DNA of 64,000 nucleotides from MPNP01 sp965221445 (GCA_965221445.1 CBDCSF010000013.1:1550001-1614000); one strand, 5' to 3'; shown: positions 45,143 through 55,085, counted from the first letter of the stretch. The notes: generated by a model not told the origin, from the sequence alone. Translations and numbers: made by a program.

Positions 45143-46678
45143 ATGAACAACAAACAAAATCATTGGAAATTTTACGGTCGCGATGAAGAACTAGACAAAC
45201 TGGTTAGCAATATCCAGAACGGAAGTAGGATAGCTACATCAATTTTTGGTCGGAGACGGATTGGAAAGACGGAGCTTATACACGAGGCTATTGACAGAAT
45301 ACGCGAAAATTCCACTGTAGATGCTAAAAAGGTCATCTACATGGAAATACCCGTTAGTTCACCCAGCATAGGTGAAGATTTTAGGGAAATTATCAATAAT
45401 GAAGGTCTTACACCTGTAATGACGGACATGGTGAAAAGCAATGGACACACCGATCGCTATTTTGCAGACCAACTTGCTCATCTCGTCAAAAAGGGTGTTG
45501 TAGTTTGTCTTGATGAGTTTCAAAATATCGAAAATTATAATGAACATATTGATTTGATAAGTCGAGTAAAATTAATTCAGGATACCAATTTTTCTACCCG
45601 AACAGGTCATACAGGTGGAGGAATTGTAGTCGCAGGGTCCCATCAGCAAAACATGCTAAAATTATTAAATAATTCTCAAGCGCCCCTTTATGATCGTTTC
45701 TCTGATGGAATTCACCTCAAACAACTAGAAATCATACCCTTGCTTGAAATGGCCGTTGATCATGGATGGCTAGAGAACCCCCTCCAGTTTTTGGCAATGT
45801 ACTCTGCTTATGGTGGTATTCCTGGCCTATGGGAAAAATACAAAGAGAAGGAGAGGAAAAGTCATGATCTCCACTTTGATAACTATAATAATTGGAGAGA
45901 ACGGTTCTGGCGATATGAGTCCCTACGCCCCTTTCAGGATATGAGGGAGGGGTTTGCTTATAAAGGCTTTGTTGAACTGAACGAAATTGCCAATGATATA
46001 CTTGAAGTCATCAGCCAACATCCAAACGGAACTCGAATTTCATATTTATATGACCAAATCAATCAACCTAGGGAAGATATTGACAACAATCTAAATATAC
46101 TTGAAAATCATCTGCAGATGATCAATGGGATCAGAATGCATGGAGGCCGAAATATCAATAAATATCGGATTCATGACAATGATACCCGGCACCAATTACT
46201 AGTCAAAAGGAAAGGGTTGGATGAAACCAGGATAAAAAAATTTCCAGCACAACCTTTCTTGTCCTTAATTGATAAGGAATCTTTCAAAAATGAAGGCTTA
46301 GACCTAGAGAGAATAACAGCCGAATACCTTGGATCTTTAGGAAAACATTGGATCTCGGAATATGGTGTACAGATACCTGATGGGGGGCCTGAATTGGATG
46401 TGTTTGTGTGGACCTCTTACTCTTCCTATGATAAACACGATAAAATCATTTTAGCAAGTTGTAAGCGAAGCCCTGACAAGCATATTTGGTCAGCAAAGAG
46501 TCCTGATGTGATTTTTGGTCCTTTTCTGAAATCCATTTATGATGATCAGGGTAAAGCACAACCGAAGGAAATCCGATCCATACTTGTTTCCCCAGTATTT
46601 ACCAATGATCAGCATTGTAAATTACAAAAAAGAGGTTTCGAAACACTCGACTTGCCAATCATGGCAAGCAAACTTTGA
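45143..46678 (+). CDS. P-loop ATPase, DUF234-like C-terminus (fifth, unlinked paralogue)
   Basis: 511 residues, ATG start. Same architecture as the 8.7-16.4 kb array: HWKFYGRDEELDKL, Walker A GRRRIGKTEL (36-45), Walker B VVCLDEFQNIENY, sensor GGGIVVAGSHQQNMLKLL, winged-helix middle and nuclease-like GPELDVFVWT...ASCKRSPDKH, with Ser in place of the usual Glu. It lacks the Pro-rich FDM tail and ends at LPIMASKL. It is closest to array copies 1 and 2 but clearly diverged, so it may be an older relative rather than a recent copy. It sits next to the NACHT-like gene. Confidence 0.82.
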   Translation: MNNKQNHWKFYGRDEELDKLVSNIQNGSRIATSIFGRRRIGKTELIHEAIDRIRENSTVDAKKVIYMEIPVSSPSIGEDFREIINNEGLTPVMTDMVKSNGHTDRYFADQLAHLVKKGVVVCLDEFQNIENYNEHIDLISRVKLIQDTNFSTRTGHTGGGIVVAGSHQQNMLKLLNNSQAPLYDRFSDGIHLKQLEIIPLLEMAVDHGWLENPLQFLAMYSAYGGIPGLWEKYKEKERKSHDLHFDNYNNWRERFWRYESLRPFQDMREGFAYKGFVELNEIANDILEVISQHPNGTRISYLYDQINQPREDIDNNLNILENHLQMINGIRMHGGRNINKYRIHDNDTRHQLLVKRKGLDETRIKKFPAQPFLSLIDKESFKNEGLDLERITAEYLGSLGKHWISEYGVQIPDGGPELDVFVWTSYSSYDKHDKIILASCKRSPDKHIWSAKSPDVIFGPFLKSIYDDQGKAQPKEIRSILVSPVFTNDQHCKLQKRGFETLDLPIMASKL

Positions 46679-47062
46679 TCGTTTCTTTATTCTAGAAACC
46701 ATGACCTCTTTGCTCAAATGGCTATGTGATTGTCATTCCCATGGTATCTGGTGGTTTGATCAATAGAAAACGGATCTCATTTAGATTTTAAATCACGTTC
46801 TGGTGGGCTTTTATTGAATATATTTAAGGAACTATTTGTATGAATCGAACCACTAGGTTGACATTAAATGGACGAAGGATGGTAACTTAAACAAAAAATC
46901 CCATACCAAAATAATCAACAAAATATAGAATAGTTTAGTCTATCATTTTTGTAATTTGTTCCTTTCAATTAGGTACCTTGGTATTATTAATTGTAGTTTC
47001 ATGTATCCTGAATTCGTATCCTGAAATTAAATTCGAAACATCTGAATATTAAGCAACTTAAG
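46679..47062. other. Gap with MITE between ATPase 5 and the STAND gene
   Basis: 384 bp. A MITE lies at 46749-46855; the rest is AT-rich and must hold the promoter of the 47063 gene. No ORF. Confidence 0.5.
46749..46855. mobile_element. IS630-type MITE, copy 2
   Basis: 107 bp, in opposite orientation to the 37681 copy. The right end CTAGTGGTTCGATTCATACA (read inward from 46856) and its continuation match the left end of copy 1 at 27 of 29 bases; the other end CTGGTGGTTTGATCAATAGA is more decayed and has TG where TA is expected. Non-coding. Confidence 0.7.
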
Positions 47063-50000
47063 ATGATTCCAAATACAAGTACAAATTTCATACGCAACAC
47101 TTCGCATGTGCCGATAGAACGGCACTTCGCTTATATTACTGATAAACGTTTGGCGAAGCATGATTTTATTCGATATTTGGGGAAAAAGCCAACAGAGTTT
47201 TTAAACTGGGAAGACCTTTATAGCTTCAAATGTGTGGTTTTATTAGGTGAAGGTTACAGTGGTAAAACACACGAATTTAAACAGCAGAATAAGATACTAA
47301 AATCTCGTGATAAGTTTTCGTTTTTTGTGCCTCTGGAATTGCTTCATGATTGTGATTTAGTTGACACAATACCAATTGAAGATGTTTACAACTTTAAACA
47401 ATGGTTTCAAGAAACCGATCAAGAAGCGGTTTTTTTCTTGGATGCAGTTGATGAACTAAAGTTAAGGAAGGGAACTCTTCGAAAAGCTATTCGAAAAATA
47501 AAGTATACTTTAGAACCACAACTACACCGGGCCAAATTTTTTATTTCATGCCGACCAAATGATTGGGAAGAAGAGTTGGATTTAAGCACGGTGTTTGAGT
47601 TGGTTGTTACGAGTGAAAGAAAAGTTGAAGTATCAAATACCATTAATGGTGAGACAATCTTCACAAAGGTTATATCTCGTGAAGGGTCGGTCAATTCAGG
47701 ACCTGAATCGATAATGAACGAACCCGTTGAAAGGGTAAAAGTATTAGAACTTCTTCCTTTGGAACGCAACGAAATCGTGGAATTCGCAAACCACCTTACC
47801 CCCGAATTGGCCATTGAATTTCAAAAACAACTGGAGGAGAAAGAGCTTTGGCACCTGTACAAGATGCCTGCAGACATCATTTTTGCTCTTAATCAGTTGT
47901 CTTCAAGAGGACAATTAGGAAATCTTGAAGAACAACTGGATTTGGGCATACGCCAAAGGCTCAAAGAAGTTTCAGAAAAAAAACGAAATTCCTTAACCGA
48001 AGATAGAGCATTAGAAGGGGCCGAAATTTTAGCTCTAGCTCTTTTCTTGATGAAAAGAAGATCAATTCATTTATCTCGATTAAGTGATAGTGTTGAAGGT
48101 TTATGTCTGGCAGATATACTCGTGGATTGGACTTTGTCAGAACGAAACGAGTTGCTTGGGAAACCTCTCTTTGAACAAACTGGAGTTGGGTCTTTCCGAT
48201 TTCACCATAGGTCTATAGAAGAGTACCTTGCCGCCAAGAAGTTGTATAAACTGCAAAATAATTTTGGACTAGATGATGATTTTCTCTTTCTTTTATTATT
48301 TGCAGATATTGAGAAAGAGAATGTAATTGTACCTAACATGGAACCTGTTGCTGCTTGGTTGTCTATGTGGAACAGTGACATTTTTGTAAAGGTTAAAGAA
48401 CGAAAACCACTTTTGTTGTTTCGCCAGGGTTTTCCAAACCTACTGTGTATTGAACAACGGAAAGATTTAATTCGAAGTTTCGTTAATAAATATAAAGACA
48501 ATAAATTTCGAGGTATTGGAATTGGGCTTCAAGAGCTTAAACGAGTAGCGTCTCCAGAATTAGGTGATTTAGTTATAGAACTTTGGGACAAGGCCTACAC
48601 TGGGCATGATACTAGGGAGTTAATTCTGGAACTTATTAATGTGTCTCCTCTTCCACAATGTGCTGATTTGGCTTTTCAAGCAGCATTTGATGAACAATTA
48701 CCCTACTTTCATAGAATTCTTGCCACTAGGACTGTTTTTGACTGTGGAACAACCAACCAAAAAAGTGAAATTAGTGCGAGCATTTTAGGGAAAAAGTTTC
48801 CTGAAAGGGTCGTTCAAAATGTTTTACCATATCTAGTTCCTAGTGGGGTCAATCTGGATGAATTTCTTGAACTTGTCATATCACTGAACCATGAACCTGA
48901 ATCTCTCCATGGTTTAGGATATGCTTTGATGGAGACTGTAAAATCTGTTGAGTTGACCTGTAAGCAGAAAGTTCGTATCCGGAATGGATTCGTACAAGCG
49001 ATTTGGGATAACAGGACAAAGGATAGCCGTATCTACCAAACAAATTCAAGTTTCAACCACTTCGTGGATGCATTAATTGTCTTATGCTCTAAGACGATCC
49101 CCACAAATAAAGATTTACATAAATGGGCATGGAGTATGGTTATCGCATTTCATTTCGGTAAGCAGCCAAGTATCCTTGCTAAGGATGAGACAGACAAACT
49201 CCAGGAAATTCTCGCCAAGAAAATAAAACTACGGGAAGCTTTCTTTTGGGCATTCTTTGACTTAGTTGAATTTTTAGAAGCACCTGAAACATTCCGGTAT
49301 TGGTACTCAGAAATTTTTAATCATTCGTTATTACAACTAGATCAAAACGATTTTACGTGGCTACTTAAAGCTCTGGGACCAAATGGAAACAATAAGAGAC
49401 GAGAGGTTGCATTTGATGCTTTGTCCCAGGCTGTTGGTGGAGGAGAAAACCCTGAATTGGCAGTTAAAATCTTAGAACTCATATCTGACAGAACCGATTT
49501 TGTAGAGGAATTAGAGCAAATTCTAAGACCCAAACCTCAAAAACCGAACAAATATATGATTAAACATTTGAGGAGGAAAAAGGAACAAGAAGCAAAAGAA
49601 ATTGCGCGGATTGAAAAATGGACAAGATGGCGTGAAGAAGTTCTTAGTGACCAAGAGTTTTTGCTGGGTAAATCAGAACAAGAGAGAACACTGCGTAATC
49701 TTTACAAGACCGTACAGAAATCACTTGATAACAACAGTTCATGGGGTAATTGGAATTCTAATTTCGTAGAAAACGCCTTCTCATCAGAGTTACTTGAACA
49801 GGTTCGGATAGTACTTTCAAGTTATTGGAAGAAAAATGATGTTTTATTGTTCAGCGAACGTAAAATTGATGAGCGTCGCAATTATCCTTTCAAATATCTG
49901 ATAATTCTTGCGGCAGTCAAATGTAATGCCGAAGATCCTGAATGGGCTAAATCACTATCACACGAAGAAGTTGTTAAAGCAGTTAGATTATCTACCTTGG

Positions 50001-51427
50001 AACTGAATGGATTTGCAAAATTTCTTCCGCAACTAAATGAGGAGTATCCAGATGTTGTTGAAAATGTCATTGTGGGAGAAGTAAAGGCACAAATTCGAAA
50101 TTTAATGGATGTAGGAGAAGCCCCTATTCTTAATGATCTACTTTACTGTGCCATGCCAAGTATTCAGAAGGTTATTGCAAACACCATTGCTTCAGAATTG
50201 TTTTTAATTGAAAATGCGATTGAAAAATACAAGAACAACGATCTTCATTACGCATTTAAACTCATTGCAAAACACGGTACTGAAGATACCAAATCCCAAG
50301 CTGTTGATGTAATACAGAGATATTTTGGCGGTCCGAAAAGATTATCAACTGATAAATATATTTTGTGGCTTCATTTAATGTCACAGCTCAATGTGGAACT
50401 CGCATGTGAAAAAGTACTATCATCTACTGATGATCTTTCCTCAAGTGAAGGACTATTCAAAGCTATATCTTTATTCTCTAGAATTTTCGGACATCCTTAC
50501 AGATGGGGGCAACCAACATTTGATTCATTGGAGACAAATACTCGACTCAATTTACTTCAGAAACTTGTTATTCGGGCACGTAAAATCAAAAACCAGACTT
50601 TGAAACTCCAAAGTAAAGGAACCAATTTACCTGATGAATGGGATTATTTTGACCTAGCTTATAATTATTTGTTACAAAGCCTTGCATCAACCCAATCTCT
50701 TCAAACACTTTCAAAACTCAACGAATTATCCCATCTACCAGAATTTGAAGTTTATTCTGATAGGCTAAAACAGATGGCAACTGAACTTGCAGCCAAAATT
50801 TCTGAATGGGAACCAATGCCTGTCGATATTTTCCGAGAGTTTATTAATGAAAGGAATTATCTGCCTTATGATGATTTATCCTTGTTTGCTGTTATGAAAA
50901 TGCGACTTGCAGACTTCAAGCGTAAACTTTTAACTAGTGAATTCAGTGATATTGATACACTAAGAAGAGTTAAGAAAGAAACCGAACTACGAAATTTCAT
51001 TTCAAATAGGTTGGATGAGAACAGCCGTGGGGCTTATTTTATTACGCAAGAAGCTGTAGTTATAAATGAAAATCAGACCGACATCAGGTTACATGTACAA
51101 AAGATAAACAAATATGCAACCATAGAGTTAAAACTCGTTGATGGAACCAAAAAGTATAGTGCAAGAGCACTTAAAAATGCTTTGGTGGAACAGCTGGTCG
51201 GTAAATACCTGAGAGATAATCGTTCGAGGGTTGGTTGCTTACTAATTTGTGTTCGTGAGTCCAAACGATATAAACATCCAGATACGGGCAAATTGATGAA
51301 TTTGACGAAGACTATTGATTGGCTTCAGGAAATCGCGAATGGAATTATGGCCGAACAACCAAACCTCATGATTTTCGTGAAGGGTATAGATTATTCCACA
51401 CCGGTACAAAATGAAACGATACATTAG
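47063..51427 (+). CDS. NACHT-like STAND NTPase with PD-(D/E)XK-like C-terminus
   Basis: 1454 residues. N-terminal STAND NTPase: Walker A GEGYSGKT (62-69), Walker B VFFLDAVDE (123-131), ISCRPNDW (161-168), and the winged-helix motif FRFHHRSIEEYLAA (378-391), which is diagnostic of NACHT proteins. About 900 residues of helical repeats follow, a probable ligand sensor. The C-terminus has D1340 (QTDIRL) and E1355-x-K1357 (IELKL), a PD-(D/E)XK-type active site, then KNALVEQLVGKYLRDN. Such proteins act in antiphage defence by oligomerising and activating a nuclease. No partner gene is obvious. Base composition is more AT-rich than the housekeeping genes, consistent with transfer. Confidence 0.75.
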   Translation: MIPNTSTNFIRNTSHVPIERHFAYITDKRLAKHDFIRYLGKKPTEFLNWEDLYSFKCVVLLGEGYSGKTHEFKQQNKILKSRDKFSFFVPLELLHDCDLVDTIPIEDVYNFKQWFQETDQEAVFFLDAVDELKLRKGTLRKAIRKIKYTLEPQLHRAKFFISCRPNDWEEELDLSTVFELVVTSERKVEVSNTINGETIFTKVISREGSVNSGPESIMNEPVERVKVLELLPLERNEIVEFANHLTPELAIEFQKQLEEKELWHLYKMPADIIFALNQLSSRGQLGNLEEQLDLGIRQRLKEVSEKKRNSLTEDRALEGAEILALALFLMKRRSIHLSRLSDSVEGLCLADILVDWTLSERNELLGKPLFEQTGVGSFRFHHRSIEEYLAAKKLYKLQNNFGLDDDFLFLLLFADIEKENVIVPNMEPVAAWLSMWNSDIFVKVKERKPLLLFRQGFPNLLCIEQRKDLIRSFVNKYKDNKFRGIGIGLQELKRVASPELGDLVIELWDKAYTGHDTRELILELINVSPLPQCADLAFQAAFDEQLPYFHRILATRTVFDCGTTNQKSEISASILGKKFPERVVQNVLPYLVPSGVNLDEFLELVISLNHEPESLHGLGYALMETVKSVELTCKQKVRIRNGFVQAIWDNRTKDSRIYQTNSSFNHFVDALIVLCSKTIPTNKDLHKWAWSMVIAFHFGKQPSILAKDETDKLQEILAKKIKLREAFFWAFFDLVEFLEAPETFRYWYSEIFNHSLLQLDQNDFTWLLKALGPNGNNKRREVAFDALSQAVGGGENPELAVKILELISDRTDFVEELEQILRPKPQKPNKYMIKHLRRKKEQEAKEIARIEKWTRWREEVLSDQEFLLGKSEQERTLRNLYKTVQKSLDNNSSWGNWNSNFVENAFSSELLEQVRIVLSSYWKKNDVLLFSERKIDERRNYPFKYLIILAAVKCNAEDPEWAKSLSHEEVVKAVRLSTLELNGFAKFLPQLNEEYPDVVENVIVGEVKAQIRNLMDVGEAPILNDLLYCAMPSIQKVIANTIASELFLIENAIEKYKNNDLHYAFKLIAKHGTEDTKSQAVDVIQRYFGGPKRLSTDKYILWLHLMSQLNVELACEKVLSSTDDLSSSEGLFKAISLFSRIFGHPYRWGQPTFDSLETNTRLNLLQKLVIRARKIKNQTLKLQSKGTNLPDEWDYFDLAYNYLLQSLASTQSLQTLSKLNELSHLPEFEVYSDRLKQMATELAAKISEWEPMPVDIFREFINERNYLPYDDLSLFAVMKMRLADFKRKLLTSEFSDIDTLRRVKKETELRNFISNRLDENSRGAYFITQEAVVINENQTDIRLHVQKINKYATIELKLVDGTKKYSARALKNALVEQLVGKYLRDNRSRVGCLLICVRESKRYKHPDTGKLMNLTKTIDWLQEIANGIMAEQPNLMIFVKGIDYSTPVQNETIH

Positions 51428-51612
51428 AACAAAATCTTTACCTTTGTTTTTTGAGGCTTTACTTCACTGTCCCGTTTACCGTATATTTCAAAATTTTCTA
51501 ATTCTTAAAGAACTATGTGTGAATGGTAGTTAAATTTTTTCTGGGATTACTACATAAATTATGTGAGGTTTGAAACTGGATTTTTGATTCAATATATGGT
51601 GCTTGTGATTTC

Positions 51613-51689
51613 GGCCTCGTAGCTCAGCAGGATAGAGCGACCGCCTCCTAAGCGGTAGGCCACAGGTTCGAATCCTGTCGAGGCCGCCA
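51613..51689 (+). tRNA. tRNA-Arg (anticodon CCT)
   Basis: 77 nt. Acceptor GGCCTCG pairs with CGAGGCC; discriminator G and an encoded CCA follow. D-arm TAGCTCAGCAGGATAGAGC, anticodon stem ACCGC/GCGGT with loop CTCCTAA (anticodon CCT, Arg), and T-arm CACAGGTTCGAATCCTGTC are all regular. It lies directly after the STAND gene and one base from the mutY stop; tRNA ends are common integration sites, but no att duplication was found. Confidence 0.96.
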
Positions 51690-51690
51690 C

Positions 51691-52779
51691 CTATACCCTC
51701 ATTACTCTCATCTCTTCAACCAATGCGTCAAAATCGAAATGTCTTGAAGTATGCATGTAAGCCTTCTTCATCAGGGTTGTAAGTGCGGTTGCGTCAAATT
51801 CATCACGCTTTGCCCATACAACGTCCAAGTTCGAAAAATCTGAAGTCACTACCGACCCAACTTTCACCACGATGGAAGTTCTGAAATGTGTAAAAACATG
51901 TACTATTTTCCCGGGGAGTTCAACCCCACCCGAAAGTACGGGAAATTTCCCATCAGATCTCTCTTCCCAACCAGTACCAGGCCAACCCAAGGTCCCACCC
52001 AACAATCCTTTCTGAGGTCGTCTTTCCAGCATGAAACAGCTGTTCTCGTTCAAGCAGATAAATAGGGTTCCAGCACGGGTAGGTTTTGGTCTTTTGGGAC
52101 TCCTGTATGGTATTTCATGTTGCAATCCCATTTGATAACTTTTGCATACATTTTTCCAGGGACAATCCGCACAATCCGGTGATCTTGGTTTACAAACAAC
52201 GGATCCCAAATCCATTATGGCTTGAGCATAATCTCCGGGTCTATTCTTCGGAGTCATTTGCTCTGCAATTCTTTTGATTTCCGGCTTGGATTGAGGCAAA
52301 GGTGTAGTCAATCCCCTTACTCTTGAATATACCCTTTCGGCATTCCCATCGACAACTGGTACCGATTGGTCGAAGGCTATAGCCTGGATCGCACTTGCTG
52401 TATAAGGACCGATGCCTGGTAATTCCAGAAGCTTCTTTGTTGATCTGGGAAATTGACCATTAAAATCCCGAACGATTATTTTGGCACAGGGGATCAGGTT
52501 TCTTGCCCTGGTGTAGTACCCCAACCCCGCCCAACAAGCCATCACCTCATCGGGATCAGCTACGGATAGATCTTCAATAGTAGGCCATTGACCCAGGAAT
52601 TTCTCATAGTATTGCCTAACGACTGGAACCGTAGTTTGTTGTAGCATTATCTCCGAAATCCAAATCCTGTAGGCATTTGGATTGGAAGAACTTCCAACTC
52701 CTTTTTTGGTTCTCCAGGGAAGAGTCCTACCGAAATTGTCGTACCAGGCAAGCAATTTTATTGAAGGCTTGTATGGCAC
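51691..52779 (-). CDS. mutY: Adenine DNA glycosylase MutY
   Basis: 362 residues. PWRTKKGVGSSSNPNAYRIW then EIMLQQTTVPVV (catalytic Glu), helix-hairpin-helix ELPGIGPYTASAIQAIAF, VPVVDGNAERVYSR (catalytic Asp), and a 4Fe-4S cluster CKPRSPDCADCPWKNVC (C-x6-C-x2-C-x5-C). A C-terminal NUDIX-like domain recognises 8-oxoguanine. It removes adenine mispaired with 8-oxoG. In Alphaproteobacteria it usually stands divergent from dciA-dsbA-smc; here 4.6 kb of accessory DNA separates them. Confidence 0.95.
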   Translation of the reverse strand: MPYKPSIKLLAWYDNFGRTLPWRTKKGVGSSSNPNAYRIWISEIMLQQTTVPVVRQYYEKFLGQWPTIEDLSVADPDEVMACWAGLGYYTRARNLIPCAKIIVRDFNGQFPRSTKKLLELPGIGPYTASAIQAIAFDQSVPVVDGNAERVYSRVRGLTTPLPQSKPEIKRIAEQMTPKNRPGDYAQAIMDLGSVVCKPRSPDCADCPWKNVCKSYQMGLQHEIPYRSPKRPKPTRAGTLFICLNENSCFMLERRPQKGLLGGTLGWPGTGWEERSDGKFPVLSGGVELPGKIVHVFTHFRTSIVVKVGSVVTSDFSNLDVVWAKRDEFDATALTTLMKKAYMHTSRHFDFDALVEEMRVMRV

Positions 52780-53588
52780 TCAAGAAGATTCCAAGTTAAT
52801 AATTTCGCTCATCCAATTGGTATATTAGGGATTCTTTTGGGTCTCTATTGCAAGATATTTTTTGTAGTAACTATTCAGCACCCCTTTTATGAAGTTGTAT
52901 TTTAGGCAGGAATGCCACCCGATGCAATGGCATTATCGATACCAATGTCTCACATGGTGATGGTCGCTTGTTACCGGCTTGCGATTGCCTGACACTTCGA
53001 AAGGGTTCTATCCAGGTGCCTGAACGGGGATATCCACCTCAAGCCTTTCGACAAGATCCTCCGGGAAGACAAACCCGGGTGCCCTCCTCGTGACAGAAAG
53101 GATGACTGTCCCCCGTTTTGGCTACTTCAAAAAAGGGACTACTTGGAAAGGAAAGAGGATGATTCTCAAATTAATTCAATTTATCAGCAAATCGGCGTTG
53201 AATTAATTTGATAAAAAAACCGGGGTTACGTGACGGTTTATTGTGAGAAATAACACCAGCTCCTCCCATCGTCTGTCTTCTTCTTCCCTGTCCCTACGGA
53301 TACGCTCCGTCCGGGCATCAATTACATACCTCTTCAGAGTCATTCGTCTGAGCCATGTCCTTCACTTCCTCATGGAAATCAGTTGTCAGATCAGCCAACA
53401 GCCTTGTTGATTCCTTTGTATTCAAATCACCTCCAGTAAGTCAAACAGACCATTTAGGATTATTTACACTTACCTTACCTTGTCAATTGGCATATCTAGG
53501 GAGGGGTAGATTTTACGTACGCTGTAATGCTAAAAACCTAGTTTTTGAAGAATTAAGTTTTACCCAACAATTACTGATATCAATCAGT
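52780..53588. other. Gap of 0.8 kb with short orphan reading frames
   Basis: No supportable full gene. 52920-53150 is less AT-rich and reads as fragments in several frames (such as HFERVLSRCLNG and FDKILREDKPG on +), suggesting a decayed gene or an RNA. On the - strand a strong GGAGGTGA precedes a 36-codon frame (LNTKESTRLLADLTTDFHEE) overlapping the 46-codon frame at 53203-53343. No RNase P, tmRNA or 6S pattern was recognised. Confidence 0.35.
53203..53343 (-). CDS. Possible small protein, 46 residues, unrecognised
   Basis: ATG 53343 to TAA 53203. The sequence is highly charged (MTLKRYVIDARTERIRRDRE then EEDRRWEELV) and could be one coiled helix. It overlaps an upstream 36-codon frame behind GGAGGTGA, a layout seen in toxin-antitoxin or gene fragments. 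Could be chance. Confidence 0.2.
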   Translation of the reverse strand: MTLKRYVIDARTERIRRDREEEDRRWEELVLFLTINRHVTPVFLSN

Positions 53589-55085
53589 TTACATCCTCGG
53601 TGTAAAGTCATCTGGTTCATTTCGGGTTTGAATTGTTGGTTCCTGATTTTTTTCCATTTCGGGTTTTTCTTCCAACCTATCTGCCTCTTCAATGATAGCC
53701 TCAGTCAACAGTGGAGCTGTAAGTGCCATATGCTCTTTTGACATGTCAGGGTCAAGAACAAGAAGTTCCATCCTGGAAAATGCCGCCAAGTGTTTTTCGA
53801 CCAAATTCTCCTGATTGGTTTCCTTGAGAACCATTCGCAAATTTTCCTCCAGATATGTGTTTGGCAAGAGGGGTGCGAGTTTGAAGTACGAACGAATCCT
53901 TCGAAAAGACAATAGCGCATTCTCTTCCTTGATCCGGTCCAAAACCATTGAGACTGCTTCCTTGCGAACATAGGTGGCAAGACTGGGAATACCGAATTGC
54001 CAATTGCCTATGCCCTCCTGCCAGATAAATCCGGTATGCAACAACTTCTCCTCCGCTTCCCATTGGTCACGGGTATATGCCATTTTCTGGGTAATTGCTA
54101 TAAAATCACTTCTCGATGGCTTGCCATCTTCTCCAATGCGCAAGGCAATCTCTGCAACTGGAACCAACATTCCTTCGCTTTCCAACTCCTTGATACGGTT
54201 AAAATAGAGCTCGGTGCGTAATTGATCAAAAGTCTTGCGTGCCTCTTTCACCTCTTCATAACCGACATGGGTTACACCTTTCCGGGCCAGTACATTCCAG
54301 AGTGAACTTCCCCAAAGCTGGATAAAATAGGGATAGTTCTGGGTTTCCCGGAGAACCACCCCTTTGGCCAAGTCATCGAAAGTTGTATTTCTGCCGAAAG
54401 GCTCAATCAAGGCCCGGCTTGTGTCCTCCAAAGAAAGCCGGCCTATGTCCCAGGTATTCATTCTCTCAATAAAGGTGGCCTTGGAACGGCGCAATACCGA
54501 TTCAAGGTCAGGGGTTCCTGCAATGACCAGCATGATGGGATTGCGCTGGGCTGCTGACTGGGCAGAATCGTAGAATATGTGACCAACCTCGGCTGGCATG
54601 TCATGGGCCTCGTCAATGAGGATGGCAAGCCCCTTGGTGGACGCTGCAGCCAAAAGATTTGCAAGAAAACGGCTCTTATCACCCGGTGTGGATTCCGACC
54701 CCCAGTTATATTCACCTTTCAATGAACCCAATTGCACGATGGGATCCTTGAGTTCATCCCCCGGAGTTAACCCGTCTAACCAGGATTTGGTGTCCACTTG
54801 ATCGGTTAGGGATTTTTGTATTTCATCAACGGATTGTAAATGCTGCTTGGTTAAACTGAGTACAGGCAATTTCTTCTTTTTGGCCTTCTTGGCAATCCAG
54901 CCCAGCAAGGCCGTTTTGCCACATCCCCTTGGTCCGATAAGAGCAATGGCAGTAGGATGACGTTCTTTCTCAACTGTTGCATCAATGCGATCACTTAACT
55001 TCAGTTTAAGTTGATCCCTGCCTGCCAATACAGGTGGTATTTCACCATAACCGGGTTGAAAGGGATTTCGCTTAGCCAATGGCAT
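53589..55085 (-). CDS. AAA-family ATPase with DEAH-type Walker B (accessory)
   Basis: 498 residues. RNPFQPGYGEIPPVLAGRDQ opens an ORC/Cdc6-type AAA domain; Walker A GPRGCGKT (50-57), Walker B LAILIDEAHDM, sensor IMLVIAGTPDLESVLRRS. The C-terminal half is winged-helix-like (MLVPVAEIALRIGEDGKPSR, then GIPSLATYVRKEAV). Similar stand-alone ATPases occur in accessory regions of many bacteria; the role is unknown, with defence or plasmid-derived possible. It does not belong to the DUF234-type array family. It lies in the insert between mutY and dciA. Confidence 0.75.
   Translation of the reverse strand: MPLAKRNPFQPGYGEIPPVLAGRDQLKLKLSDRIDATVEKERHPTAIALIGPRGCGKTALLGWIAKKAKKKKLPVLSLTKQHLQSVDEIQKSLTDQVDTKSWLDGLTPGDELKDPIVQLGSLKGEYNWGSESTPGDKSRFLANLLAAASTKGLAILIDEAHDMPAEVGHIFYDSAQSAAQRNPIMLVIAGTPDLESVLRRSKATFIERMNTWDIGRLSLEDTSRALIEPFGRNTTFDDLAKGVVLRETQNYPYFIQLWGSSLWNVLARKGVTHVGYEEVKEARKTFDQLRTELYFNRIKELESEGMLVPVAEIALRIGEDGKPSRSDFIAITQKMAYTRDQWEAEEKLLHTGFIWQEGIGNWQFGIPSLATYVRKEAVSMVLDRIKEENALLSFRRIRSYFKLAPLLPNTYLEENLRMVLKETNQENLVEKHLAAFSRMELLVLDPDMSKEHMALTAPLLTEAIIEEADRLEEKPEMEKNQEPTIQTRNEPDDFTPRM

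Noticed and set aside
51613..51689. An integration site (att) at the tRNA-Arg
   Set aside because: No copy of the tRNA 3' end was found in the window and no integrase gene is present.
52920..53200. RNase P RNA, tmRNA or 6S RNA
   Set aside because: None of the characteristic conserved blocks could be recognised on either strand.
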